This document shows, piece after piece, positions 50,654-63,657 of a DNA stretch of 64,000 nucleotides (position 1 is its first letter; every line of letters starts with the position of its first letter). The notes under the pieces were generated by a model. That model made no database searches. It was not told where the DNA came from and saw nothing but the letters and a program-made list of their open reading frames with translations. Source of the stretch: Saccoglossus kowalevskii (taxonomy: Eukaryota > Hemichordata > Enteropneusta > Harrimaniidae); the NCBI RefSeq assembly GCF_000003605.2, contig NW_003158899.1:1-64000 (forward strand), written 5' to 3'. A program made the position numbers and the translations under genes.

Positions 50654-51593
50654 ATGGGACTTGTTTATATGATATCACAGGTAACAATCCCGAATGAAAC
50701 TACCAACTTTGCAATCGCTTTTCACAACTTTGTACACAGTTTGTCGTCGATTTTCCTGTGGTCTATTGTGATAGTCTGCTTATTTATGAGGCATTCTCGA
50801 GACATTTACTTAATGTTTTCGAAATTTAACTGCGGGAGTGTCGTGCCAATGACTTAGGTTAAATATATAAGCAACTTCGCCAACATTTCAGCCGCTTTTT
50901 CCAACTTTGCACGCAGTTTTCCAACAGTTTACAGTCAGCTCATGTGAACATCCACAGGCTGCTTTCAACTGGCCTTTATTAAATTTCTTGACTTTACAAC
51001 TGCGTGTTTCTATATGCCAACAGCTTAGGCCATATAAACAAATACATTTAAAAACTTTGAAATCACTTTGCACAACTTTGCAATCACATTGAACAACTTT
51101 GCACGGAGTATTAACAGCATAAATCCCACTACGTGCCTGCAGACACCAACAAATTGTTTTTAAAAAAATACGAAATTTTAAAACTTTTCATTAATTAAAC
51201 AAATACAAAAATTCCCCGATTTTCCACAAGAAATGATTGACATCACAGTAAGAAAAAATGCATGAATGTCGCCTTATATTTTTTCCGTGCGTGTGATGAA
51301 ACAAAAAGAAAAAACAACAGCTTCTTTACTCAGTGACTCTCCCATGCAAGTACTAACCACGCCCGATTGTGCTTTACTTTAAACATGAGTTGGTCACCTA
51401 TCAACACAGCTGCATGTACTATTTGAAATTGAACTGAATTGGCGGCTATTTCATGTTTTTCAAAGTTTCAAATTCGATATCGCTTGCAAAAGTGCCATTT
51501 AAAAATGACCTATGACCTCTACATGCTTTGAGCACACTACGCTAATTTAACAACAAATTAGGAACTAGTTTTAACATTTTCGACCTTTTAACC
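50654..51593 (+). repeat. Monomer M56, long (940 bp)
   Basis: TTTCAGCCGC, CAGCTTAGGCC, ATCACATTGAAC. Tail CAGTGACTCTCC and CTATCAACAC as in M50. Confidence 0.95.
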
Positions 51594-52516
51594 ATGGGAC
51601 TTGTTTATATGATATCACAGGTAACAATCCCGAATGAAACTACCAACTTTGCAATCGCTTTTCACAACGTTGTACACAGTTTCTCGTCGATTTTCCTGTG
51701 GTCTATTGTGATAGTCTGCTTATTTATGAGGCATTCTCGAGACATTTACTTAATGTTTTCGAAATTTAACTGCGGGAGTGTCGTGCCAATGACTTAGGTT
51801 AAATATACAAGCAACTTCGCCAACATTTCAACCGCTTTTTCCAACTTTGCACGCAGTTTTCCAACAGTTTACAGTCAGCTCATGTGAACATCCACAGGCT
51901 GCTTTCAACTGGCCTTTATTAAATTTCTTGACTTTACAACTGCGTGTTTCTATATGCCAACAACTTAGGTCATATAAACAAATACATCTAAAAACTTTGA
52001 AATCACTTTGCACAACTTTGCAATCACTTTGAACAACTTTGCACGGAGTATTAACAGCATAAATCCCACTACGTGCCTGCAGACACCAACAACTTGTTTT
52101 TTAAAAAATACGAAATTTTAAAACTTTTCATTAATTAAACAAATACAAAAATTCCACGATTTTCCACAAGAAATGATTGACATCACAGTAAGAAAAAATG
52201 CATGAATGTCGCCTTATATTTTTTCCGTGCGTGTGATGAAACAAAAAGAAAAAACAACAGCTTGTTTTCTCAGTGAGTCTCCCATGCAAGTAATAACCAC
52301 GCCCGATTGTGCTTTACTTTAAACATGAGTTGTTCACCTAACAACACAGCTGCATGGACTATTTCATTTATTTCATGTTTTTCAAAGTTTCAAAATCGAT
52401 ATCGCTTGCAAAAGTGCCATTTAAAAATGACCTGTGACCTCTACATACTTTGAGCAACACTACGGTAATTTAACAACAAATTAGGAACTAGTTTTCACAT
52501 TTTCGAACTTTTAACT
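51594..52516 (+). repeat. Monomer M57, 923-bp form
   Basis: Same 22-for-4 replacement (CATT at 52365-52368) as M48, 8,397 bp away. AACCATGGG, CACAACGTTG. Confidence 0.95.
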
Positions 52517-53412
52517 ATGGGACTTGTTTATATGATATCACAGGTAATAATCCCGAATGAAACTACCAACTTTGCAATCGCTTTTCACAACTTTGTACAC
52601 AGTTTGTCGTCGATTTTCCTGTGGTCTATTGTGATAGTCTGCTTATTTATGAGGCATTCTCGAGACATTTACTTAATGTTTTCGAAATTTAACTGCGGGA
52701 GTGTTGTGCCAATGACTTAGGTTAAATATACAAGCAACTTCGCCAACATTTCAACCGCTTTTTCCAACTTTGCACGCAGTTTTCCAACAGTTTACAGTCA
52801 GCTCATGTGAACATCCACAGGCTGCTTTCAACTGGCCTTTATTAAATTTCTTGACATTACAACTGCGTGTTTCTATATGCCAACAACTTAGGTCATATAA
52901 ACAAATACATCTATAAACTTTGAAATCACTTTGCACAACTTTGCAGTCACTTTAAACAACTTTGCACGGTTTGTTTTTTAAAAAAATACGAAATTTTAAA
53001 ACTTTTCATTAATTAAACAAATACAAAAATTCCACGATTTTCCACAAGAAATGATTGACATCACAGTAAGAAAAAATGCATGAATGTCGCCTTATATTTT
53101 TTCCGTGCGTGTGATGAAACAAAAAGAAAAAATAACAGCTTCTTTACTCAGTGAGTCTCCCATGCAAGTACTAACCACGCCCAATTGTGTTTTACTTTAA
53201 ACATGAGTTGGTCACCTAACAACACAGCTGCATGGACTATTTGAAATTGAACCGAATTGGCGGCTATTTCATGTTTTTCAAAGTTTCAAAATCGATATCG
53301 CTTGCAAAAGTGCCATTTAAAAATGACCTATGACCTCTACATAGTTTGAGCAACACTACGTTAATTTAACAACAAATTAGGAACTAGTTTTCACATTTTC
53401 GAACTTTTAACT
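52517..53412 (+). repeat. Monomer M58, short (896 bp)
   Basis: Junction near 52969. CAGGTAATAATCCC, TTGACATTAC and GCAGTCACTTTAAAC as in M47, so the order relative to the 923-bp form is reversed. Confidence 0.95.
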
Positions 53413-54353
53413 ATGGGACTTGTTTATATGATATCACAGGTAACAATCCCGAATGAAACTACCATCTTTGCAATCGCTTTTCACAACTTTGTACACAGTT
53501 TGTCGTCGATTTTCCTGTGGTCTATTGTGATAGTCTGCTTATTTATGAGGCATTCTCGAGACATTTAATTAATGTTTTCGAAATTTAACTGCGGGAGTGT
53601 CGTGCCAATGACTTAGGTTAAATATACAAGCAACTTCGCCAACATTTCAACCGCTTTTTCAAACTTTGCACGCAGTTTTCCAACAGTTTACAGTCAGCTC
53701 ATGTGAACATCAACAGGCTGCTTTCAACTGGCCTTTATTAAATTTCTTGACTTTACAACTGTGTGTTTCTATGTGCCAACAACTTAGGTCAAATAAACAA
53801 ATACATCTATAAACTTTGAAATCACTTTTCACAACTTTGCAATCACTTTGAACAACTTTGCACGGAGTATTAACAGCATAAATCCCACTACGTGCCTGCA
53901 GACACAAACAACTTGTTTTCAAAAAAATACGAAATTTTAAAACTTTTCATTAATTAAACAAATACAAAAATTCCACGATTTTCCACAAGAAATGATTGAC
54001 ATCACAGTAAGAAAAAATGCATGAATGTCGCCTTATATTTTTTCCGTGCGTGTGATGAAACAAAAAGAAAAAACAACAGCTTGTTTTCTCAGTGAATCTC
54101 CCATGCAAGTACTAACCACGCCCGATTGTGCTTTACTTTAAACATGAGTTGGTCACCTAACAACGCAGCTGCATGGACTATTTGAAATTTAACCGAATTG
54201 GCGGCTATTTCATGTTTTTCAAAGTTTCAAAATCGATATCGCTTGCAAAAGTGCCATTTAAAAATGACCTATGACCTCTACATAGTTTGAGCAACACTAC
54301 GTTAATTTAACAACAAATTAGGATCTAGTTTTCACATTTTCGAACTTTTAACT
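53413..54353 (+). repeat. Monomer M59, long (941 bp)
   Basis: ACCATCTTTG as in M20, TTTAATTAATG, ATCAACAGGC, GTTTTCAAAAAAA. Confidence 0.95.
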
Positions 54354-55291
54354 ATGGGACTTGTTTATATGATATCACAGGTAACAATCCGGAATGAAAC
54401 TACCAACTTTGCAATCGCTTTTCACAACTTTGTACACAGTTTGTCGTCGATTTTCCTGTGGTCTATTGTGATAGTCTGCTTATTTATGAGGCATTCTCGA
54501 GACATTTAATTAATGTTTTCGAAATTTAACTGCGGGAGTGTCGTGCCAATGACTTAGGTTAAATATACAAGCAACTTGGCCAACATTTCAACCGCTTTTT
54601 CCAACTTTGCACGCAGTTTTCCAACAGTTTACACTCAGCTCATGTGAATATCCACAGGCTTCTTTCAACTGGCCTTTATTAAATTTCTTGACTTTACAAC
54701 TGCGTGTTTCTATATGCCAACAACTTAGGTCATATAAACAAATACATCTATAAACTTTGAAATCACTTTGCACAACTTTGCAATCACTTTGAACAACTTT
54801 GCACGGAGTATTAACAGCATAAATCCCACTACGTGCCTGCAGACACAAACAACTTGTTTTCAAAAAAATACGAAATTTTAAAACTTTTCATTAATTAAAC
54901 AAATACAAAAATTCCACGATTTTTCACAAAAAATGATTGACATCACAGTAAGAAAAAATGCATGAATGTCGCCTTATATTTTTTCTATGCTTGTGATGAA
55001 ACAAAAAAAAAACAACAACTTGTTTACTCAGTGAGTTTCCCATGCAAGTACTAACCACTCCCGATTGCTCTTTACTTTAAACATGAGTTGGTCACCTAAC
55101 AACACAGCTGCATGGACTATTTGAAATTGAACCGAATTGGTGGCTATTTCATGTTTTTCAAAGTTTCAAAATCGATATCGCTTGCAAAAGTGCCTTTTAA
55201 AATGACCTATGACCTCTACATAGTTTGAGCAACACTACGGTAATTTAACAACAAATTAGGAACTAGTTTTCACATTTTCGAACTTTTAACT
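54354..55291 (+). repeat. Monomer M60, long (938 bp)
   Basis: TTTAATTAATG, AACTTGGCC and GGCTTCTTTC as in M18 and M20 but without the 46-bp deletion. Tail of the CCACTCCCGATTGC type. Confidence 0.95.
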
Positions 55292-56229
55292 ATGGGACTT
55301 GTTTATATGATATCACAGGTAACAATCCCGAATGAAACTACCAACTTTGCAATTGCTTTTCACAACTTTGTACACAGTTTGTCGTCGATTTTCCTGTGGT
55401 CTATTGTGATAGTCTGCTTATTTATGAGGCATTCTCGAGACATTTACTTAATGTTTTCGAAATTTAACTGCGGGAGTGTCGTGCCAATGACTTAGGTTAA
55501 ATATACAAGCAACTTCGCCAACATTTCAACCGCTTTTTCCAACTTTGCACGCAGTTTTCCAACAGTTTACAGTCAGCTCATGTGAACATCCACAGGCTGC
55601 TTTCAACTGGCCTTTATTAAATTTCTTGACTTTACAACTGCGTGTTTCTATGTGCCAACAACTTAGGTCATATAAACATATACATCTATAAACTTTGAAA
55701 TCACTTTTCACAACTTTGCAATCACTTTGAACAACTTTGCACGGAGTATTAACAGCATAAATCCCACTACGTGCCTGCAGACACAAACAACTTGTTTTTA
55801 AAAAAATACGAAATTTTAAAACTTTTCATTAATTAAACAAATACAAAAATTCCACGATTTTTCACAAAAAATGATTGACATCACAGTAAGAAAAAATGCA
55901 TGAATGTCGACTTATATTTTTTCCATGCGTGTGATGAAACAAAAAAAAAAAACAACTTGTTTACTCAGTGAGTTTCCCATGCAAGTACTAACCACTCCCG
56001 ATTGCACTTTACTTTAAACATGAGTTGGTCACCTAACAACACAGCTGCATGGACTATTTGAAAATGAACCGAATTGGCGGCTATTTCATGTTTTTCAAAG
56101 TTTCAAAATCGATATCGCTTGCAAAAGTGCCTTTTAAAAATGACCTATGACCTCTACGTACTTTGAGCAACACTACGGTAATTTAACAACAAATTAGGAA
56201 CTAGTTTTCACATTTTCGACCTTTTAACT
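55292..56229 (+). repeat. Monomer M61, long (938 bp)
   Basis: GCAATTGCTTTT, CTATGTGCC, AACATATAC, GACACAAAC. The AAAAAGAAAAAA run has lost its G; tail CCACTCCCGATTGC. Confidence 0.95.
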
Positions 56230-57168
56230 ATGGGACTTGTTTATATGATATCACAGGTAACAATCCCGAATGAAACTACCAACTTTGCAATCGCTTTTCA
56301 CAACTTTGTACACAGTTTGTCGTCGATTTTCCTGTGGTCTATTGTGATAGTCTGCTTATTTATGAGGCATTCTCGAGACATTTACTTAATGTTTTCGAAA
56401 TTTAACTGCGGGAGTGTCGTGCCAATGACTTAGGTTAAATATACATGCAACTTCGCCAACATTTCAACCGCTTTTTCCAACTTTGCACGCAGTTTTCCAA
56501 CAGTTTACAGTCAGCTCATGTGAACATCCACAGGCTGCTTTCAACCGGCCTTTATTAAATTTCTTGACTTTACAACTGCGTGTTTCTATGTGCCAACAAC
56601 TTAGGTCATATAAACAAATACATCTATAAACTTTGAAATCACTTTTCACAACTTTGCAATCACTTTGAACAACTTTGCACGGAGTATTAACAGCATAAAT
56701 CCCACTACGTGCCTGCACACACAAACAACTTGTTTTTAAAAAAATACGAAATTTTAAAACTTTTCATTAATTAAACAAATACAAAAATTCCACGATTTTT
56801 CACAAACAATGATTGACATCACAGTAAGAAAAAATGCATGAATGTCGCTTTATATTTTTTCCATGCGTGTGATGAAACAAAAAGTAAAAACAACAACTTG
56901 TTTACTCAGTGAGTTTCCCATGCAGTACTAACCACTCCCGATTGCGCTTTACTTTAAACATGAGTTGGTCACCTAACAACACAGCTGCATGGACTATTTG
57001 AAATTGAACCGAATTGGCGGCTATTTCATGTTTTGAAAGTTTCAAAATCGATATTGCTTGCAAAAGTGCCTTTTAAAAATGACCTATGACCTCTACATAG
57101 TTTGAGTAACACTACGGTAATTTAACAACAAATTAGGAACTAGTTTTCACATTTTCGAACTTTTAACT
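56230..57168 (+). repeat. Monomer M62, long (939 bp)
   Basis: ATACATGCAAC, CAACCGGCC, GCACACACAAAC, TTTTGAAAGTTTC, GAGTAACAC; CCACTCCCGATTGCG tail. Confidence 0.95.
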
Positions 57169-58063
57169 ATGGGACTTGTTAATATGATATCACAGGTAAC
57201 AATCCCGAATGAAACTACCAACTTTGCAATCGCTTTTCACAACTTTGTACACAGTTTCTCGTCGATTTTCCTGTGGTCTATTGTGATAATCTGCTTATTT
57301 ATGAGGCATTCTCGAGACATTTACTTAATGTTTTCGAAATTTAACTGCGGGAGTGTCGTGCCAATGACTTAGGTTAAATATACAAGCAACTTCGCCAACA
57401 TTTCAACCGCTTTTTCCAACTTTTCACGCAGTTTTCCAACAGTTTACAGTCAGCTCATGTGAACATCCACAGGCTGCTTTCAACTGGCGTTTATTAAATT
57501 TCTTGACTTTACAACTGCGTGTTTCTATATGCCAACAACTTAGGTCATATAGACAAATACATCTATAAACTTTGAAATCACTTTGCACAACTTTGCAATC
57601 ACTTTGAACAACTTTGCACGGTTTGTTTTTAAAAAAAATACGAAATTTTAAAACTTTTCATTAATTAAACAAATACAAAAATTCCACGATTTTCCACAAG
57701 AAATGATTGACATCACAGTAAGAAAAAATGCATGAATGTCGCCTTATTTTTTTCCGTGCGTGTGATGAAACAAAAAGAAAAAACATCAGCTTGTTTACTC
57801 AGTGAGTCTCCCATGCAAGTACTAACCACGCCCAATTATGCTTTACTTTAAACATCAGTTGGTCACCTAACAACACAGCTGCATGGACTATTTGAAATTG
57901 AACCGAATTGGCGGCTATTTCATGTTTTTCAAAGTTTCAAAATCGATATCGCTGGCAAAAGTGCCATTCAAAAATGACCTATGACCTCTACATACTTTGA
58001 GCAACACTACGGTAATTTAACAACAAATTAGGAACTAGTTTTCACATTTTCGAACTTTTAACT
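57169..58063 (+). repeat. Monomer M63, short (895 bp)
   Basis: Junction near 57621. CTTGTTAATATG, TTTCTCGTCG, GATAATCTGC, CTGGCGTTTA. Confidence 0.95.
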
Positions 58064-59006
58064 ATGGGACTTGTTTATATGATATCACAGGGAACAATCC
58101 CGAATGAAACTGCCAACTTTGCAATCGCTTTTCACAACTTTGTACACAGTTTCTCGTCGATTTTCCTGTGGTCTATTGTGATAGTCTGCTTATTTATGAG
58201 GCATTCTCGAGACATTTACTTAATGTTTTCGAAATTTAACTGCGGGAGTGTCGTGCCAATGACTTAGGTTAAATGTACAAGCAACTTCGCCAACATTTCA
58301 ACCGCTTTTTCCAACTTTGCACGCAGTTTTCCAACAGTTTACAGTCAGCTCATGTGACCATCCACAGGCTGCTTTCAACTGGCCTTTATTAAATTTCTTG
58401 ACTTTACAACTGCGTGTTTCTATATGCCAACAACTTAGGTCACATAAACAAATACATCTAAAAACTTTGAAATCACTTTGCACAACTTTGCAATGCACTT
58501 TGAACAACTTTGCACGGAGTATTAACAGCATAAATCCCACTACGTGCCTGCAGACACCAACAACTTGTTTTTAAAAAAATACGAAATTTTAAAACTTTTC
58601 ATTAATTAAAACAAATACAAAAATTCCACGATTTTCCACAAGAAATGATTGACATCACAGTAAGAAAAAATGCATGAATGTCGCCTTATATTTTTTCCGT
58701 GCGTGTGATGAAACAAAAAGAAAAAACAACAGCTTGTTTTCTCAGTGAGTCTCCCATGCAAGTACTAACCACGCCCGATTGTGCTTTACTTTAAACATGA
58801 GTTGGTCACCTAACAACACAGCTGCATGGACTATTTGAAATTGAAACGAATTGGCGGCTATTTCATGTTTTTCAAAGTTTCAAAATCGATATCGCTTGCA
58901 AAAGTGCCATTTAAAAATGACCTATGACCTCTACATACTTTGAGCAACACTACGGTAATTTAACAACAAATTAGGAACTAGTTTTCACATTTTCGACCCC
59001 TTAACT
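58064..59006 (+). repeat. Monomer M64, long (943 bp)
   Basis: CAGGGAACA with TTTCTCGTCG, AAATGTACAAG, GTGACCATCC, GGTCACATAAAC (also M48), GCAATGCACTTT with one gained base. Confidence 0.95.
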
Positions 59007-59948
59007 ATGGGACTTGTTTATATGATATCACAGGTAACAATCCCGAATGAAACTACCAACTTTGCAATCGCTTTTCACAACTTTGTACACAGTTTGTCGT
59101 CGATTTTCCTGTGGTCTATTGTGATAGTCTGCTTATTTATGAGGCATTCTCGAGACATTTACTTAATGTTTTCGAAATTTAACTGCGGGAGTGTCGTGCC
59201 AATGACTTAGGTTAAATATACAAGCAACTTCGCCAACATTTCAACCGCTTTTTCCAACTTTGCATGCAGTTTTCCAACAGTTTACAGTCAGCTCATGTGA
59301 ACATCGACAGGCTGATTTCAACTGGCCTTTATTAAATTTCTTGACTTTACAACTGCGTGTTTCTATATGCCAACAACTTAGGTCATATAAACAAATACAT
59401 CTATGAACTTTGAAAACACTTTGCACAACTTTGCAATCACTTTGAACAACTTTGCACGGAGTATTAACAGCATAAATCCCACTACGTGCCTGCAGACTCC
59501 AACAACTTGTTATTTAAAAAAATACGAAATTTTAAAACTTTTCATTAATTAAACAAATACAAAAATTCCACGATTTTCTACAAGAAATGATTGACATCAC
59601 AGTAAGAAAAAATGCATGAATGTCGCCTTATATTTTTTCCGTGCGTGTGATGAAACAAAAAGAAAAAACAACAGCTTCTTTACTCAGTGAGTCTCCCATG
59701 CAAGTACTAACCACGCCCGATTGTGCTTTACTTTAAACATGAGTTGGTCACCTAACAACACAGCTGCATGGACTATTTGAATTTGAACAGAATTGGCGGC
59801 TATTTCATGTTTTTCAAAGTTTCAAAATCGATATCGCTTGCAAAAGTGCCATTTAAAAATGACCTATGACCTCTACATACTTTGAGCAACACTACGGTAA
59901 TTTAACAACAAATTAGGAACTAGTTTTCACATTTTCGACCTTTTAACT
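59007..59948 (+). repeat. Monomer M65, long (942 bp)
   Basis: TTGCATGCAG, ACATCGACAGG, CTGATTTC, CTATGAACTTTG, GAAAACACT, TTGTTATTTAAAA: many private changes. Confidence 0.95.
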
Positions 59949-60889
59949 ATGGGACTTGTTTATATGATATCACAGGTAACAATCCCGAATGAAACTACCA
60001 ACTTTGCCATCGCTTTACACAACTTTGTACACAGTTTCTCGTCGATTTTCCTGTGGTCTATTGTGATAGTCTGCTTATTTATGAGGCATTCTCGAGACAT
60101 TTACTTAATGTTTTCGAAATTTAACTGCGGGAGTGTCGTGCCAATGACTTAGGTTAAATATACAAGCAACTTCGCCAACATTTCAACCGCTTTTTCCAAC
60201 TTTGCACGCAGTTTTCCAACAGTTTACAGTCAGCTCATGTGATCATCCACAGGCTGCTTTCAACTGGCCTTTATTAAATTTCTTGACTTTACAACTGCGT
60301 GTTTCTATATGCCAACAACTTAGGTCATATAAACAAATACATCTAAAAACTTTGAAATCACTTTGCACAACTTTGCAATCACTTTGAACAACTTTGCACG
60401 GAGTATTAACAGCATAAATCCCACTACGTGCCTGCAGACACCAACAACTTGTTTTTAAAAAAATACGAAATTTTAAAACTTTTCATTAATTAAACAAATA
60501 CAAAAATTCCACGATTTTCCACAAGAAATGATTGACATCACAGTAAGAAAAAATGCATGAATGTCGCCTTATATTTTTTCCGTGCGTGTGATGAAACAAA
60601 TAGAAAAAACAACAGCTTCTTTACTCAGTGAGTCTCCCATGCAAGTACTAACCACGCCCGATTGCGCTTTACTTTAAACATGAGTTGGTCACCTAACAAC
60701 ACAGCTGCATGGACTATTTGAAATTGAACCGAATTGGCGGCTATTTCATGTTTTTCAAAGTCTCAAAATCGATATCGCTTGCAAAAGTACCATTTAAAAA
60801 TGACCTATGACCTCTACATACTTTGAGCAACACTACGGTAATGTAACAACAAATTAGGAACTAGTTTTCACATTTTCGAACTTTTAACT
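59949..60889 (+). repeat. Monomer M66, long (941 bp)
   Basis: GCCATCGCTTTACAC, TTTCTCGTCG and GTGATCATCC as in M27; it lacks M27's cluster of one-base losses. Confidence 0.95.
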
Positions 60890-61779
60890 ATGGGACTTGT
60901 TTATATGATATCACAGGTAACAATCCCGAATGAAACTACCAACTTTGCAATCGCTTTTCACAACTTTGTACACAGTTTGTCGTCGATTTTCCTGTGGTCT
61001 ATTGTGATAGTCAGCTTATTTATGAGGCATTCTCGAGACATTTACATAATGTTTTCGAAATTTAACTGCGGGAGTGTCGTGCCAATTACTTAGGTTAAAT
61101 ATACAAGCAACGTCGCCAACATTTCAACCGCTTTTTCCAACTTTGCACGCAGTTTTCCAACAGTTTACAGTCAGCTCATGTGAACATCCACAGGCTGCTT
61201 TCAACTGGCCTTTATTAAATTTCTTCACTTTACAACTGCGTGTTTCTATATGCCAACAACTTAGGTCATATAAACAAATACATCTATAAACTTTGAAATC
61301 ACTTTGCACAACTTTGCAATCACTTTGAACAACTTTGCACGGTTTGTTTTTAAAAAAAATACGAAATTTTAAAACTTTTCATTAATTAAACAAATACAAA
61401 AATTCCACGATTTCCCACAAGAAATGATTGACATCACAGTAAGAAAAAATGCATGAATGTCGCCTTATATTTTTTTCGTGCGTGTGATGAAACAAAAAGA
61501 AAAACCAACAACTTGTTTACTCAGTGAGTTTCCCATGCAAGTACTAACCACGCCCGATGTGCTTTACTTTAAACATGAGTTGGTCACCTATCAACACAGC
61601 TGCATGTACTATTTGAAATTTAACCGAATTGGCGGCTATTTCATGTTTTTCAAAGTTCAAAATCGATATCGCTTGCAAAAGTGCCATTTAAGATGACTTA
61701 TGACCTCTACATACTTTGAGCACACTACGGTAATTTACAACAAATTAGAACTAGTTTTCATATTTTCGACCTTTTAACT
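60890..61779 (+). repeat. Monomer M67, short (890 bp)
   Basis: Junction near 61342. CCAATTACTTAGG as in M54. Several one-base losses spread over 61555-61752. Confidence 0.95.
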
Positions 61780-62722
61780 ATGGGACTTGTTTTATAATGA
61801 TATCACAGGTAACAATCCCGAATGAAACTACCAACTTTGCAATCGCTTCACACAACTTTGTACACAGTTTCTCGTCGATTTTCCTGTGGTCTATTGTGAT
61901 AGTCTGCCTATTTATGAGGCATTCTCGAGACATTTACTTAATGTTTTCGAAATTTAACTGCGGGAGTGTCGTGCCAATGACTTAGGTTAAATATACAAGT
62001 AACTTCGCCAACATTTCAACCGCTTTTTCCAACTTTGCACGCAGTTTTCCAACAGTTTACAGTCAGCTCATGTGAACATCCACAGGCTGCTTTCAACTTG
62101 CCTTTATTAAATTTCTTGACTTTACAACTGCGTGTTTCTATATGCCAACAACTTAGGTCATATAAACAAATACATCTATAAACTTTGAAATCACTTTGCA
62201 CAACTTTGCAATCACTTTGAACAACTTTGCACGGAGTATTAACAGCATAAATCCCACTACGTGCCTGCAGACACAAACAACTTGTTTTTAAAAAAATACG
62301 AAATTTTAAAACTTTTCATTAATTAAACAAATACAAAAATTCCCCGATTTTCCACAAGAAATGATTGACATCACAGTAAGAAAAAATGCATGAATGTCGC
62401 CTTATATTTTTTCCGTGCGTGTGATGAAACAAAAAGAAAAAATAACAGCTTGTTTAATCAGTGAGTCTCCCATGCAAGTACTAACCACGCCCAGTTATGC
62501 TTTACTTTAAACATGAGTTGGTCACCTAACAACACAGCTGCATGGACTATATAAAATTGAACCGAATTGGCGGCTATTTCATGTTTTTCAAAGTTTCAAA
62601 ATCGATATCGCTTGCAAAAGTGCCATTTTAAAATGACCTATGAACTCTACATACTTTGAGCAACACTACGGTAATTTAACAACAAATTAGGAACTAGTTT
62701 TTACACTTTCGAACTTTTAACT
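61780..62722 (+). repeat. Monomer M68, long (943 bp)
   Basis: Two extra bases in GTTTTATAATG, GCTTCACAC, CTGCCTATTT. Tail TTCCCCGATT, TTTAATCAGTG, CCCAGTTATG, shared with M69 and M26. Confidence 0.95.
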
Positions 62723-63657
62723 ATGGGACTTGATTATATGATATCACAGGTAACAATCCCGAATGAAACTGCCAACTTTGCAATCGCTTTTCACAACTTT
62801 GTACACAGTTTGTCGTCGATTTTCCTGTGGTCTATTGTGATAGTCTGCTTATTTATGAGGCATTCTCGAGACATTTACTTAATGTTTTCGAAATTTAACT
62901 GCGGGAGTGTCGTGCCAATGACTTAGGTTAAATATACAAGCAACTTCGCCAACATTTCAACCGCTTTTTCCAACTTTGCACGCAGTTTTCCAACAGTTTA
63001 CAGTCAGCTCATGTGAACATCCACAGGCTGCTTTCAACTGGCCTTTATTAAATTTCTTGACTTTACAACTGCGTGTTTCTATATGCCAACAACTTAGGTC
63101 ATATAAACAAATACACCTATAGACTTTGAAATCACTTTGCACAACTTTGCAATCACTTTGAACAACTTTGCACGGAGTATTAACAGCATAAATCCCACTA
63201 CGTGCCTGCAGACACAAACAACTTGTTTTTAAAAAAATACGAAATTTTAAAACTTTTCATTAATTAAACAAATACAAAAATTCCCCGATTTTCCACAAGA
63301 AATGATTGACATCACAGTAAGAAAAAATGCATGAATGTCGCCTTATATTTTTTCCGTGCGTGTGATGAAACAAAAAGAAAAAAATAACAGCTTGTTTAAT
63401 CAGTGAGTCTCCCATGCAAGTACTAACCACGCCCAGTTATGCTTTACTTTAAACATGAGTTGGTCACCTAACAACACAGCTGCATGGACTATTTGAAATT
63501 GAACCGAATTGGCGGCTATTTCATGTTTTTCAAGTTTCAAAATCGATATCGCTTGCAAAAGTGCCATTTAAAATGACCTATGACCTCTACATACTTTGAG
63601 CACACTACGTAATTTAACACAAATTAGGAACTAGTTTTACACTTTCGAACTTTAACA
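62723..63657 (+). repeat. Monomer M69, long (935 bp)
   Basis: CTTGATTATATG, ACACCTATAGAC. Tail like M68 but with about seven one-base losses at 63530-63657. Confidence 0.95.
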
